Assembly: GCF_000520815.1 (NCBI RefSeq)
Contig: NZ_ASRY01000275.1
Span: 1 to 36,866 of the forward strand
Direction of reading: 5' to 3'
DNA length: 36,866 nt
Source of the DNA: Paenibacillus maysiensis
GTDB lineage: Bacteria > Bacillota > Bacilli > Paenibacillales > Paenibacillaceae
Shown: piece after piece, positions 8,148 to 17,048 of the stretch
Layout of the letters: each line of letters starts with the position of its first letter
Position numbering within the stretch: position 1 is the stretch's first letter
Translations under genes and position numbers: made by a program
Notes under the pieces: generated by a model
Told to the model about the DNA's origin: nothing
What the model saw: the letters and a program-made list of their open reading frames with translations, nothing else
Databases searched by the model: none

Positions 8148-9668
8148 GTGGACAGCTTCCAATGGGGTGAAAAAAATTTGAAATTACCTCTTATATTAAA
8201 ACAAACCATGGTAAGAGCTAATGCGATGATCGTCGTGAAAGCCATAGGCTTGGTCGGAAAAGTATTCATGACACGGCTTGTTGGAGCTGAAGGAATGGGA
8301 CTCTACCAGCTAGCCTACTCCTTCTATAGCTTAATTTTGATGATTATTTCCGGGGGATTGCCGACAGCATTGGGTATGTTTACAGCCAAGCATACGGCAA
8401 GAGGCTGGCGGTTGTTCAAAATTTTTTCAGTGTTCATGATCCTCACGGGATTGGTATGTAGTATATTAACCTTTTGGTTCTCAACACCGATCGCTAATTT
8501 GCTCGGCTATCCACAGCTCGATTTTGTGATTCGATGCCTCTCCCCGGCTATGCTGGCCGTTCCCTTGTTAAGTCTGCTGCGCGGATATTTGCAAGGGCTT
8601 GAAAGATACACCGCGATTGCCCTTTCGGAAATCATAGAGCAAACCGCCAGGATCGGTACTTTAATGTTGCTGGTGCCGTTATTTATCCAATCGGGCATCG
8701 AGTTTGCTGTAGGCGGAGCGGTACTGGGAACCTTCACAGGTGCATTGTTATCCTTTGCTGTGCTTATTACTTTTTTTATGTATAACCGTCCCTCTGTAGC
8801 TTTATCTCCTCCATCAAGTCGAGCTGATTTACCTTTAGTGGTACAAGCTTCCTTTGCTATTGCGTTTACACGCTTGCTCATCCCTTCGTCTGATTTTATG
8901 GATGCGATCATCATACCCCAACGATTACAGGTTGCCGGAGTTTCTTCCAAAGAAGCAGCGGAGATGTTCGGTATTGTCACTAGCATCGCCCTTGTCGTTG
9001 CTTATATGCCTACTTTGATTACAGGTGCATTAACACATACGCTCACTATGAAAATAACTTCGGATTGGCAAAATAAGAAATATAACGCTTTCTACAAAAA
9101 AAGCCATACCGCCATTCAGGTAGCATGGGTCTGGGGATTAGCCTCAGGTTTTTTCATTTTTGAATATGCCCCAGAAATCTCTCTATTTGTTTTTGGTATA
9201 CAAAATGCCGAAATCCCCATTAAATCGTTGGCTATGTTACCATTACTCGTCGGATTGCGGGAAATCACAACCAGCGTCTTATGGGCACAAAATCGAAAGA
9301 AAACTCCCTTTATCGGCCTCTGCGCAGGTGTTCTTGCCAATTTCATCATTCTTTACTCCATAGTTGCCATTCCCGAGTTCGGGTATACCGGCATGTCCCT
9401 GGGAATCATAACGCTGGAACTGATCGCAACAGGCTGGAATTTCAAAACCCTGCAACTCTTCCAACGAGCCAAATCCCGTACAGTCATTGTGCTGTTGGTG
9501 GACATTTTAGTTTTTGAAGCCATTCTTATCATGGGTACGCTGTGTTCCAAGGCATTATCCTCATTGGGCTGGTCGGGGACGGTTCATATTATTGTGGAGG
9601 CATTTCATTACTGCTTTTGGTGTGCTCTGTATTTGAAAGTACGATTAAAAAGCATTTTCGAAGAGTAG
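8148..9668 (+). CDS. SpoVB-like polysaccharide/lipid flippase (MOP superfamily)
   Basis: A 506-residue polytopic membrane protein with 12-14 hydrophobic segments. The opening VVKAIGLVGKVFMTRLVGAEGMGLYQ is characteristic of SpoVB/MurJ/Wzx-type flippases, which move lipid-linked glycan precursors across the membrane. Two starts are possible: GTG at 8148 (AGGA upstream) or TTG at 8178 (GGGGTG eight bases upstream); the family alignment would favour the later one. It sits 57 bases after the amidase gene. Together with the deacetylase and amidase it suggests an envelope or spore-cortex assembly unit. Confidence 0.85.
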   Translation: MDSFQWGEKNLKLPLILKQTMVRANAMIVVKAIGLVGKVFMTRLVGAEGMGLYQLAYSFYSLILMIISGGLPTALGMFTAKHTARGWRLFKIFSVFMILTGLVCSILTFWFSTPIANLLGYPQLDFVIRCLSPAMLAVPLLSLLRGYLQGLERYTAIALSEIIEQTARIGTLMLLVPLFIQSGIEFAVGGAVLGTFTGALLSFAVLITFFMYNRPSVALSPPSSRADLPLVVQASFAIAFTRLLIPSSDFMDAIIIPQRLQVAGVSSKEAAEMFGIVTSIALVVAYMPTLITGALTHTLTMKITSDWQNKKYNAFYKKSHTAIQVAWVWGLASGFFIFEYAPEISLFVFGIQNAEIPIKSLAMLPLLVGLREITTSVLWAQNRKKTPFIGLCAGVLANFIILYSIVAIPEFGYTGMSLGIITLELIATGWNFKTLQLFQRAKSRTVIVLLVDILVFEAILIMGTLCSKALSSLGWSGTVHIIVEAFHYCFWCALYLKVRLKSIFEE

Positions 9669-9835
9669 AAAAGGCCTCCCACAAGTAATTGAACTCGTGA
9701 TTATCCGCCCTCATTCGCCGGAATTGTGATTTTTTACGTGCTCCTTTGTAACTCTCAAATATCCGAACTAATTGCCCCATATCAGCCCTTGCGGCAACCA
9801 CTCTACAATTGTATATCAATTGTTAATCCATACAA

Positions 9836-10024
9836 TTAGTTATCCTTCTCCAGAGCAAGCAACCCGGCTTTAATGTCCTCTGTGCGCCTTCCGGTTTTTA
9901 TCTCCAGTTTTTTCATGGTAGGTAGTCGGCGGCGACCAGCTGAGAAATTGTAGAGTACTAAATTATTTACAAACATGCGTTCTGTACTCAAGACACAAAA
10001 AAGATCAGGAAGGTTAACCCCTTG
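9836..10024 (-). pseudogene. Coding-like remnant, unrecognised
   Basis: An open stretch of 63 codons without a credible start. It ends GRRTEDIKAGLLALEKDN and contains a basic patch GRRRLPTMKKLEIKTG. A second coding-like stretch follows on the same strand at about 9690-9819 (MGQLVRIFESYKGARKK...), in another frame. They look like pieces of one or two degraded accessory genes, but I recognise neither. The rest of the 489-base gap 9669-10157 holds a 19-codon ORF (10143-10202, plus strand, GAGGATG upstream) of unknown meaning. Confidence 0.3.
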
Positions 10025-10157
10025 CTACTTTTAGAAATTGGGCGTTGTATTTCATAAAGTTTAATTGTCCATTTGTGATATGACAACTATCTAAGCATAT
10101 ACAAATTAATGTGTTTAATAAAAAATGAAAAGAGGATGCTTAATGAAAAGAAATTAC

Positions 10158-10469
10158 TCAAATGATCTTCACAGAGCCCCATTCAGTAATAATCAGCAGT
10201 AAAAATTTTTTAACATTGTCTAACCACACCTTTTCAATAAAATTGTAAAATTCCGCTTGGGTTTCCGGGATAGCGTAAGCTCGCAAATGTGCGAATAGCC
10301 CCAAACAGTTTTCATTAAGTTTCCTAGTTCTGTGAGTATCGTGGTTGTATTGGACAAAATCCCCCCCCTTATAAGTAGCATAGTAGGGAAACGGCATATC
10401 TGAGTTGAAAATGTAATCCAATGATGGAACAGTCTTTCCGCAATCAATTGTACCAATTTTTGGAATATT
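10158..10469 (-). pseudogene. Orphan ORF fragment without a proper start
   Basis: This frame is open for about 103 codons and reads like a protein: IGTIDCGKTVPSLDYIF, YKGGDFVQYNHDTHRTRKL and EFYNFIEKVWLDNVKKFL. No ATG with a ribosome-binding site is present; the first usable starts are a TTG at 10421 or an ATT near 10450. It lies just downstream of the glycosyltransferase terminator, on the same strand. It is probably the C-terminal part of a gene truncated by the deletion that shaped this region. I do not recognise the family. Confidence 0.4.
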
Positions 10470-10503
10470 TTAATATACCTTCAATAGATTTGCTGTGCCT
10501 TCT

Positions 10504-10560
10504 AAAAACAAAAAAACACCCCACCGGCTTGAGCCAGCAGGGTGTCACCGATGCTTTCGG
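10504..10560 (-). repeat. Terminator-centred direct repeat, copy 1
   Basis: About 46 bases beginning ACACCCC and ending CACCGATGCTT match 11700-11745 with four or five differences. Changes inside the stem keep pairing possible (C-G to U-G, and A-C to A-U). The copies lie in the same orientation, 1,184 bases apart, on either side of the glycosyltransferase gene. Confidence 0.75.
10516..10545 (-). terminator. Terminator of the glycosyltransferase gene (repeat copy 1)
   Basis: On the minus strand ACACCC...TGGC-tcaag-CCGG...GGGTGT is followed by TTTTTTTG. It lies 35 bases after the glycosyltransferase stop. The same sequence recurs at 11700-11729. Confidence 0.8.
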
Positions 10561-10580
10561 ATCGCTTGCTGATACCTTTG

Positions 10581-11462
10581 TTAATATGGAAGATGGGATA
10601 TGCACCGTGAAAAAGCCATGTTTAATAGCTCCTGATTATAAACTAAATACTTACTGTTTTGGTCCAGCACCCAGTTTGCAAATCCTAAAGCTTTAGCATA
10701 ACTATTGTAATCGTAGGGATTAATTTTAAATTCAAGAATATCCAGCATAATTTGATTCTCTTCATCAGATAATTCCAAGCCCATCTGGCTAAACTGTCTT
10801 TGTCGGACTCTCCGGGCGGTAGCGTCTTGTATTGCTTTGTGCTGATTGGACACTTGTCCATTATGTTGACGATAATACAGCAAGTTTATAGGAAGGTTCG
10901 CCATTTGTACCTGAGAAGCTAATCGGTTCCACAACTCATAGTCTTCGGCGTGGGGATAATTACTATCATATTGAATGCCTAGCCGATGGATCATACTATT
11001 ACGTATTATTGTAGCAGGATGGCACATACAGCAATGAAATAACAACCATGTTTTAATTTCGTCATGACTGGCCGGATTCACCTTCAGTACTCCTCCACTA
11101 GAAGTAGTAAAAGCAGCACCGCATACATCAATCAACGGATTTTGATCCATGAATGATATTTGTACAGCCAGTCGATCTGGCGTAGAAATATCATCGCTAT
11201 CCATACGAACGACATATTCACCAGTTGCCTTATTTAATCCTTCGTTTAAAGTAGCGATCAACCCTCGATTGGTACTATGGAAGATTTTAATCACCCTGGG
11301 GTCTGTTATTTGTGAAATAAGAAGGGCAGATCCATCTGTCGAGCCATCATCAATAACAATTAATTCAAAATCTGAATAGCTTTGAACTAAAATACTGTGT
11401 ATTGCTAGCAAAACAAAAGCCGCACTATTATAAACTGGCAGTATAACTGAAGCTCGTGGCAC
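10581..11462 (-). CDS. Family-2 glycosyltransferase
   Basis: A 293-residue cytoplasmic GT-A enzyme that transfers a sugar from a nucleotide donor. N-terminal ASVILPVYNSAAFV and ELIVIDDGSTDGS are the standard GT2 nucleotide-binding strands. RMDSDD (about 93-98) is the metal-binding DxD motif, and AEDYELWNRL carries the conserved ED pair near the catalytic base. The start is GTG at 11462 with GGAGGAG seven bases upstream. It stands alone, with its own terminator and flanking repeats, in an AT-richer region. Acceptor unknown; a surface glycan is likely. Confidence 0.9.
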   Translation of the reverse strand: MPRASVILPVYNSAAFVLLAIHSILVQSYSDFELIVIDDGSTDGSALLISQITDPRVIKIFHSTNRGLIATLNEGLNKATGEYVVRMDSDDISTPDRLAVQISFMDQNPLIDVCGAAFTTSSGGVLKVNPASHDEIKTWLLFHCCMCHPATIIRNSMIHRLGIQYDSNYPHAEDYELWNRLASQVQMANLPINLLYYRQHNGQVSNQHKAIQDATARRVRQRQFSQMGLELSDEENQIMLDILEFKINPYDYNSYAKALGFANWVLDQNSKYLVYNQELLNMAFSRCISHLPY

Positions 11463-11690
11463 AAAAAATCTCCTCCATTCTACATTTTAAAAATATGGAA
11501 ATATTAGTTTTTACAAAACAAACTTTTTATTTTTTTGAAAGCTATTCTTCCATATATTCATGTTCTAGTGTATGTATTGAAATTCATTTCGAGGCGGCTT
11601 CTCGGTAAAAAACTACTAAAAAGGACCTAGTAAAACCATAGCCAGCAACGCCACTATCCATCTAAGTATATGTATTCCTTCCCCTATTAA
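11463..11690. other. Gap upstream of the glycosyltransferase, with possible mini-ORF
   Basis: AT-rich leader. On the minus strand, about 11576-11650 encodes a 24-codon ORF (MDSGVAGYGFT...) after AGGGGAAGG, faintly like a degraded YjcZ-type sporulation peptide, and in another frame a hydrophobic string IHILRWIVALLAMVLLGPF. Neither can be supported as a gene. Confidence 0.25.
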
Positions 11691-11699
11691 ACAAAAAAA

Positions 11700-11729
11700 A
11701 CACCCCATCGGCTTTAGCCAGTAGGGTGT
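11700..11729 (-). terminator. Second copy of the glycosyltransferase-type terminator (repeat copy 2)
   Basis: ACACCC/GGGTGT stem with an inner TGGC...GCCG, followed on the minus strand by TTTTTTTTG. No gene now ends in front of it on the minus strand, so it looks like the leftover terminator of a lost gene. Confidence 0.7.
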
Positions 11730-11906
11730 CACCGATGCTTTTGAATTGCACAACGGTGCTTCTGTATATGTTGTTATAAGTGTACCATTTGGTCTATTTT
11801 GTAAATATATATAGAAAAATCATCCCAGGGCTGATAGACTATATAAAAAAACATTTGTAATCTTTGGATATATTGAAGATTGATTATTCGAGAAAGGAAC
11901 TGCAAC

Positions 11907-12101
11907 ATGAACGGTTTATCACTAACTACAATTGTTGGAATTTTCGGTGCTGCTGTTGGAGGAGTTTTAGGTATTTATATCAGTTCGTATACTGATATAG
12001 TATGGCTAAGTTACATTATAAGATTTTCATTAGCTGCTCTGTTCGGCTCTTTTTTTTCTTTTCTTGGTTGGTACCTAAACAAAAAGGGGCCTTTTAGTTA
12101 A
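11907..12101 (+). CDS. Small membrane protein, 64 residues
   Basis: Two predicted transmembrane helices: residues 4-24 (LTTIVGIFGAAVGGVLGIYI), with a Gly zipper GAAVGGVLG, and about 31-55 (LSYIIRFSLAALFGSFFSFLGWYL). It ends NKKGPFS. The ATG at 11907 has GAAAGGA eight bases upstream; an upstream in-frame start is not needed. The next small membrane ORF begins immediately after its stop in another frame. No family recognised; size and glycine content fit a holin, toxin or immunity-like peptide, but nothing proves this. Confidence 0.6.
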   Translation: MNGLSLTTIVGIFGAAVGGVLGIYISSYTDIVWLSYIIRFSLAALFGSFFSFLGWYLNKKGPFS

Positions 12102-12102
12102 C

Positions 12103-12327
12103 ATATTTCAATTTATAAATTTATTAGTAGGCCTATTATTATTCTATTTATTATTTTGTGTAGTTTCTTTTATAGTGTTGTCTTTTACACCCATCTCTCA
12201 AGAGCTTATAAATATCTATGCAACCTATGTTCCTATTCCCTTGTCCTTTTTAGCAATAATAAGATATATAAAAAAGAAAAAAATAAAATTCAAAAAATCT
12301 TATGATACAACAGAAGATGATATATAA
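12103..12327 (+). CDS. Second small membrane protein, no standard start codon
   Basis: The frame from 12103 to the TAA at 12327 (about 74 codons) reads NLLVGLLLFYLLFCVVSFIVLSF, a loop, IYATYVPIPLSFLAIIRYI, then KKKKIKFKKSYDTTEDDI. Two hydrophobic helices plus a charged tail make it a convincing membrane protein. It is open back only to a TAA inside the upstream gene, and contains no ATG, GTG or TTG near the N-terminus. Initiation at ATA 12103, or a frameshift (+1 or -2) out of the upstream gene near AAACAAAAAGGGG, would be required; otherwise it is a broken gene. A terminator follows 15 bases later. Confidence 0.5.
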   Translation: MFQFINLLVGLLLFYLLFCVVSFIVLSFTPISQELINIYATYVPIPLSFLAIIRYIKKKKIKFKKSYDTTEDDI

Positions 12328-12342
12328 ATATTATTAAATAAA

Positions 12343-12378
12343 ATACCCTACCAGCAAAAGCGGTAGGGTATTTGCTTT
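12343..12378 (+). terminator. Terminator after the small membrane ORF pair
   Basis: Perfect 10-bp stem ATACCCTACC / GGTAGGGTAT (12343-12352 with 12362-12371), then TTGCTTT. On the minus strand it is followed by TTTATTTAA, so it can work both ways. Confidence 0.8.
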
Positions 12379-12382
12379 AACC

Positions 12383-12516
12383 TTACTCCGTAGTTACAGG
12401 CGTTTGAACTGCTTCTGTCGGTGCTGAAATAGGCTCAGGTGCAGCCTGAACCTGAGCAGGAACAACGGGCTGTAGCTTGAGCCAAGAAATCACTAAGCTT
12501 GCAGACACACCCACAT
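12383..12516 (-). pseudogene. C-terminal remnant of a phage holin-like protein
   Basis: The minus strand reads AYVGVSASLVISWLKLQPVV followed by a Pro/Ala/Gln/Glu tail ending PVTTE and TAA at 12383. A hydrophobic end followed by such a Pro-Ala tail resembles the C-terminus of phage holins in Paenibacillus prophages (from memory, moderate certainty). There is no start; the 5' part is replaced by an integrase remnant read from the other strand. Confidence 0.45.
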
Positions 12517-12718
12517 AAGCATGCTCTCAGAGGCTGGAGTAGACCTAAAAACGATTATGAAGCGTGTGGGACATGATGACCCAGAAACAACTCTAAAGAT
12601 CTACACACACGTCACAGATAAGATGAAAAAGGATGCAATTGAGAAAATAAGAATTCACTTTGCAGATATATTAAACTTCAATTTCACGAAAGATCATCTC
12701 CCTTTGCAAGAAATGTGA
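12503..12718 (+). pseudogene. C-terminal remnant of a phage-type tyrosine recombinase
   Basis: In frame from 12503 the translation is RHTHISMLSEAGVDLKTIM, then KRVGHDDPETTLKIYTHVTD and a Lys-rich tail ending LQEM. This is the end of the integrase catalytic domain: part of the HxxR-H-T-H box, the VGH box, and the tyrosine-bearing IYTHV motif. Everything upstream of RHTH is missing (stop at 12494). It abuts the groEL terminator, so an excised or decayed prophage probably once sat here. Confidence 0.7.
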
Positions 12719-12740
12719 TTTTTTCGTGATTTAATGAAGA

Positions 12741-12762
12741 AAGGCTCCCTCTCGGGAGCCTT
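12741..12762. terminator. groEL terminator
   Basis: AAGGCTCCC-tctc-GGGAGCCTT, perfect 9-bp stem with a four-base loop. Followed by TTTAAAT on the plus strand and TCTTCATT on the minus strand. It ends the groESL transcript and also closes the integrase remnant. Confidence 0.8.
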
Positions 12763-12796
12763 TTAAATAGCGGAATTACAGGCTTCGCAGCCCTTA

Positions 12797-14446
<1,650 letters not shown>

Positions 14447-14496
14447 TTATGAATGATTTGTTCGATTCCTATATTCAGGTCTTGTCCGGATTCCGG

Positions 14497-14778
14497 TTAA
14501 CCAATGATCGCGTGGATATCGCTTTCTTTCATAATCAAATATTCTTTACCTTCATATTTGATTTCCGTTCCAGCGTATTTAGAGAAGATTACACGGTCGC
14601 CTTCTTTTACTTCCAGAGGAATGCGGGCACCGTCTTTCAATGCGCCTGCGCCAACCGCGATAATTTTGCCTTCTTGCGGCTTTTCCTTAGCAGAGTCAGG
14701 AAGTACGATTCCGAAGGAAGTCGTTTGCTCTTGCTCAATTGCTTCCACCAATACGCGTTCACCCAAAGGTTTGATCAT
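14497..14778 (-). CDS. groES: Co-chaperonin GroES (10 kDa)
   Basis: A 93-residue lid subunit for GroEL. It opens [17 protein letters not shown], has the mobile loop [15 protein letters not shown] around residues 16-31, and the [15 protein letters not shown] strand. The ATG at 14778 has AAGGAGG upstream. First gene of the heat-shock operon, preceded by CIRCE and a sigma-A promoter. Confidence 0.98.
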   Translation of the reverse strand: MIKPLGERVLVEAIEQEQTTSFGIVLPDSAKEKPQEGKIIAVGAGALKDGARIPLEVKEGDRVIFSKYAGTEIKYEGKEYLIMKESDIHAIIG

Positions 14779-14838
14779 GAAAAAATAGCCTCCTTATTAA
14801 GTGTTTTATTCCGTTATACGGTTGTTATGTTGTATGTG

Positions 14839-14865
14839 TTAGCACTCGACACTCGTCAGTGCTAA
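14839..14865. promoter_or_regulatory. CIRCE operator (HrcA binding site) of groESL
   Basis: TTAGCACTC, nine bases, CAGTGCTAA. This is the CIRCE inverted repeat (consensus TTAGCACTC-N9-GAGTGCTAA) with one mismatch in the right arm. Known function: binding of the HrcA repressor to restrain the operon outside heat stress. Confidence 0.93.
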
Positions 14866-14876
14866 CAACCAACTTT

Positions 14877-14905
14877 ATGATACTCAACTTGAGATTGAAT
14901 TTCAA
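14877..14905 (-). promoter_or_regulatory. Sigma-A promoter of groESL
   Basis: On the minus strand TTGAAA (14900-14905), a 17-base spacer and TATCAT (14877-14882). The predicted transcript start falls at the edge of the CIRCE element, as expected for HrcA repression. Confidence 0.75.
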
Positions 14906-14965
14906 GTCCCTAATGTATTTTTTATGGGAATTTTTATGGACGGCCCTTCTCGATTATATCCATCT

Positions 14966-15011
14966 GCCCTAAAAATAACCGTTATCTCAGGCTAATGGTT
15001 ATTTTTAGGGC
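14966..15011. terminator. Perfect 15-bp hairpin between groES and tatC
   Basis: GCCCTAAAAATAACC (14966-14980) and its exact complement (14997-15011), with a 16-base loop. It lies in the 361-base gap between groES and tatC. No clean T-run follows on either strand, so it may be a transcript-stabilising structure or a weak terminator for the leftward tatC unit. Confidence 0.55.
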
Positions 15012-15077
15012 AGCTATGCTGCTATTTTTTTTGATCTGTTTTCAAGACAGCTAAGCTGCTGCTTTTCATGATCTGCA
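15012..15077. repeat. Two imperfect tandem copies of an AGCTANGCTGCT unit
   Basis: AGCTATGCTGCT + T-rich + GATCTG (about 15012-15038) recurs as AGCTAAGCTGCT + T-rich + GATCTG (about 15051-15076). Each copy begins with a small CAGC/GCTG hairpin followed by a T-run (TATTTTTTTT, GCTTTT), so both resemble short plus-strand terminators. Confidence 0.45.
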
Positions 15078-15095
15078 AGTTGCCATGTAGCTCCC

Positions 15096-15133
15096 GAACC
15101 CGAAGATACCGTTTTGCACGGAAATTCGGGTTC
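15096..15133 (-). terminator. Hairpin after tatC
   Basis: GAACCCGAA (15096-15104) pairs with TTCGGGTTC (15125-15133), seven bases beyond the tatC stop on the minus strand. No strong T-run follows, so it is a probable but weak terminator or a 3'-end stabiliser. Confidence 0.5.
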
Positions 15134-15139
15134 TACCTG

Positions 15140-15910
15140 TTACCGCTCCGGTGCTACACGCAGTTGTGCCTCCCGTTCTTCATCTGCACGCAGTTGCCTG
15201 CGGTACACCACTGTTGACATGTACACACTCACTTCATACAGCACCAGTAACGGGATCGCCACCAGAAAGTCAGAGATAAAATCCGGGGGAGTTATAACGA
15301 CAGCAACAAAGACAAGCAGAAAATAAGAAATTTTCCGCCATTTGCGAAGCCTCATCGGAGTAAGTACCCGAATCCCCGTCAGGAACATGATGAGCAGCGG
15401 CAATTCAAACAACAAAGCAACAGGCAGCACAATATTAAACATAAAGGTGAAGTATTGAGCGATACCGTACGTTTCATGCAGTCCCATGCTTTTGGTGACA
15501 GACGACGTAAACTGAATCGCCATCGGGAAAATAATAAAATATGCAAAAGCTGCACCGATCACGAACAACAGCAGCACATAAGGCACATACCGCAAAGTAG
15601 CATTTCGTTCTTGCGGTCGCAAGCCGGGGCTAACAAACTTCCACAGCTGATAGCATGCAAATGGCAGCGCCACCGCAATCCCGATCAACATGGCGATCTT
15701 CATGTAGATGCCTATTCCATCCCAGAAGGAAAATGCATTCAGCTGAAAAGCCTGCGCCGAACCGGAGCGAATAAGCCAGTCATAGACAGGACCTGCGGCG
15801 AACAAACCACCAGCCAGTGCCAGAACAAATACAATCAGCACATAAATGATTCTACGCCGTAGCTCCCCCAGATGCTCCATGAGCGGCATTTCATGCTCTA
15901 ATTGGGTCAA
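15140..15910 (-). CDS. tatC: Sec-independent (twin-arginine) translocase subunit TatC
   Basis: A 256-residue membrane protein with six transmembrane helices; it recognises twin-arginine signal peptides. The family marks are clear: HEMPLMEHLGELRRRII at the N-terminus, FVSPGLRPQER, FELPLLIMFLTG and TPPDFISDFLVAIPLLVLYE. The start is TTG at 15910, preceded by AGGAGGAG; the next ATG would cut the conserved N-terminus. It follows tatA with a possible attenuator hairpin between them. Together they form a minimal TatAC system. Confidence 0.95.
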   Translation of the reverse strand: MTQLEHEMPLMEHLGELRRRIIYVLIVFVLALAGGLFAAGPVYDWLIRSGSAQAFQLNAFSFWDGIGIYMKIAMLIGIAVALPFACYQLWKFVSPGLRPQERNATLRYVPYVLLLFVIGAAFAYFIIFPMAIQFTSSVTKSMGLHETYGIAQYFTFMFNIVLPVALLFELPLLIMFLTGIRVLTPMRLRKWRKISYFLLVFVAVVITPPDFISDFLVAIPLLVLYEVSVYMSTVVYRRQLRADEEREAQLRVAPER

Positions 15911-15954
15911 ACTCGCTCCTCCTTCCTGGATCGGACGCAGCTGCGCCTCCTAAA

Positions 15955-15988
15955 AAATAAAGCCCTTCCCTGGAGAAGAGGCTCTTCT
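15955..15988 (-). terminator. Possible attenuator between tatA and tatC
   Basis: On the minus strand AGCCTCTTC...GGGAAGGGCT forms an imperfect stem, followed by TTATTTTTTAG. In this place it could reduce tatC relative to tatA expression. Confidence 0.45.
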
Positions 15989-16021
15989 TGAAATTGTAAA
16001 AGCATCAACAATGAAACTAAC

Positions 16022-16273
16022 CTAAGATAACCGTTTATCCTCCGGCTGGGGCTGCACTTCTGAAGCCGTCGTCTGGGATGCCTTGACCGCACTATCCTTA
16101 TTGTCTTTGTGTTCAGTCCGTTGGTCTTCAGACAAAATGTCACGTGCTCCGTTTTTAAACTCACGGAATGTACGCCCCACAGCGCGACCCAGCTCAGGCA
16201 GCTTGTTCGGGCCGAATAGCAGCAGCGCCAGAATGATTAACAAAATATAACCCGGTGCTCCAATATTAGGCAT
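16022..16273 (-). CDS. tatA: Twin-arginine translocase subunit TatA/TatE
   Basis: An 83-residue single-span protein that forms the translocation pore. A short N-terminal membrane helix (GYILLIILALLLFGP) with the conserved FGP hinge is followed by the amphipathic helix KLPELGRAVGRTFREFKNG and a charged, disordered tail. The ATG at 16273 has AAGGAGGG upstream. It sits 110 bases before tatC and downstream of mogA on the same strand. Confidence 0.95.
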   Translation of the reverse strand: MPNIGAPGYILLIILALLLFGPNKLPELGRAVGRTFREFKNGARDILSEDQRTEHKDNKDSAVKASQTTASEVQPQPEDKRLS

Positions 16274-16452
16274 GTGTGGTAACCCTCCTTATGTTGACGG
16301 GCAAAATGACAAACAAGAACCAGCATCTGGTGCACAGACGCAGAAACAACCATGGAGACCATGCTTGTCCGTTGTATGTTTCTTGTGTGATTTGCCCGCA
16401 TACAGCCATGTAATTTCTTACGGATATCATACCACACTCAGCATGCTGCCTT

Positions 16453-16935
16453 CTACCGGAACTGGCCTGTCACCATGAGAAGCGCCTCTGGCAACTGATC
16501 CATAATAGCCGCCAAATTTTCATGCACGCCCTTGGGAGTTCCCGGCAAATTCACGATCAGCGTACGCCCCCGAATCCCTACGATTCCACGAAAAAGCATG
16601 GCCGTCGGATTTTTCTGCATCACAATCATACGCATCGCTTCCGCCATGCCGGGCACTTCCCGTTCCACGACCCGCCGAGTCGCCTCGGGTGTCACATCAC
16701 GGATTGCCAGCTCGGTTCCGCCCGTCGTCAGTACCAGGTCTGCATGAAAATAATCGGTCATTTCGATTAAAGCCGCAATAATTTCATCCGGTTCATCGGG
16801 AACGATCCGGTACTCCACAATCTCTCCGCCCAGCTCTTCTTCGATGAGTTCCCGGATGACCTGTGCGCTTGTATCCTCACGCTCTCCCCTCGCCCCTTTA
16901 TCACTGGCTGTTAGGATCGCCGTTTTCCACACCAT
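16453..16935 (-). CDS. mogA: Molybdenum cofactor biosynthesis protein (MogA/MoaB family)
   Basis: A 160-residue molybdopterin adenylyltransferase-type protein. It contains TTGGTELAIRDVTPEAT (about 90-106), the molybdopterin-binding signature, and IVNLPGTPKGVHENLAAI. The ATG at 16935 has AGGAGAAGG upstream. The neighbouring moaC on the same strand supports the cofactor role; MoaB and MogA cannot be told apart by eye. The gap of about 110 bases to moaC holds no gene. Confidence 0.9.
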   Translation of the reverse strand: MVWKTAILTASDKGARGEREDTSAQVIRELIEEELGGEIVEYRIVPDEPDEIIAALIEMTDYFHADLVLTTGGTELAIRDVTPEATRRVVEREVPGMAEAMRMIVMQKNPTAMLFRGIVGIRGRTLIVNLPGTPKGVHENLAAIMDQLPEALLMVTGQFR

Positions 16936-17048
16936 AAGATCACCCTTCTCCTATCATGAAAGAATACTTTCTCTTCAGAAAATCAGAAACAGCCACGCTG
17001 CATCCTCCATCACATCACAGTACCCTCTCGGCGACATGTATGTCTATG

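Noticed and set aside
10421..10696. 91-codon plus-strand ORF across the glycosyltransferase terminator
   Set aside because: Its middle is the terminator hairpin and its end is antisense to the glycosyltransferase gene.
11697..11745. Similarity of the repeat to the 3' side of a c-di-GMP (GEMM) riboswitch
   Set aside because: The AGCCAG...GGGTGTCACCGATG part is suggestive, but the core 5' elements and tetraloop receptor are absent, and it is fully explained as a terminator.
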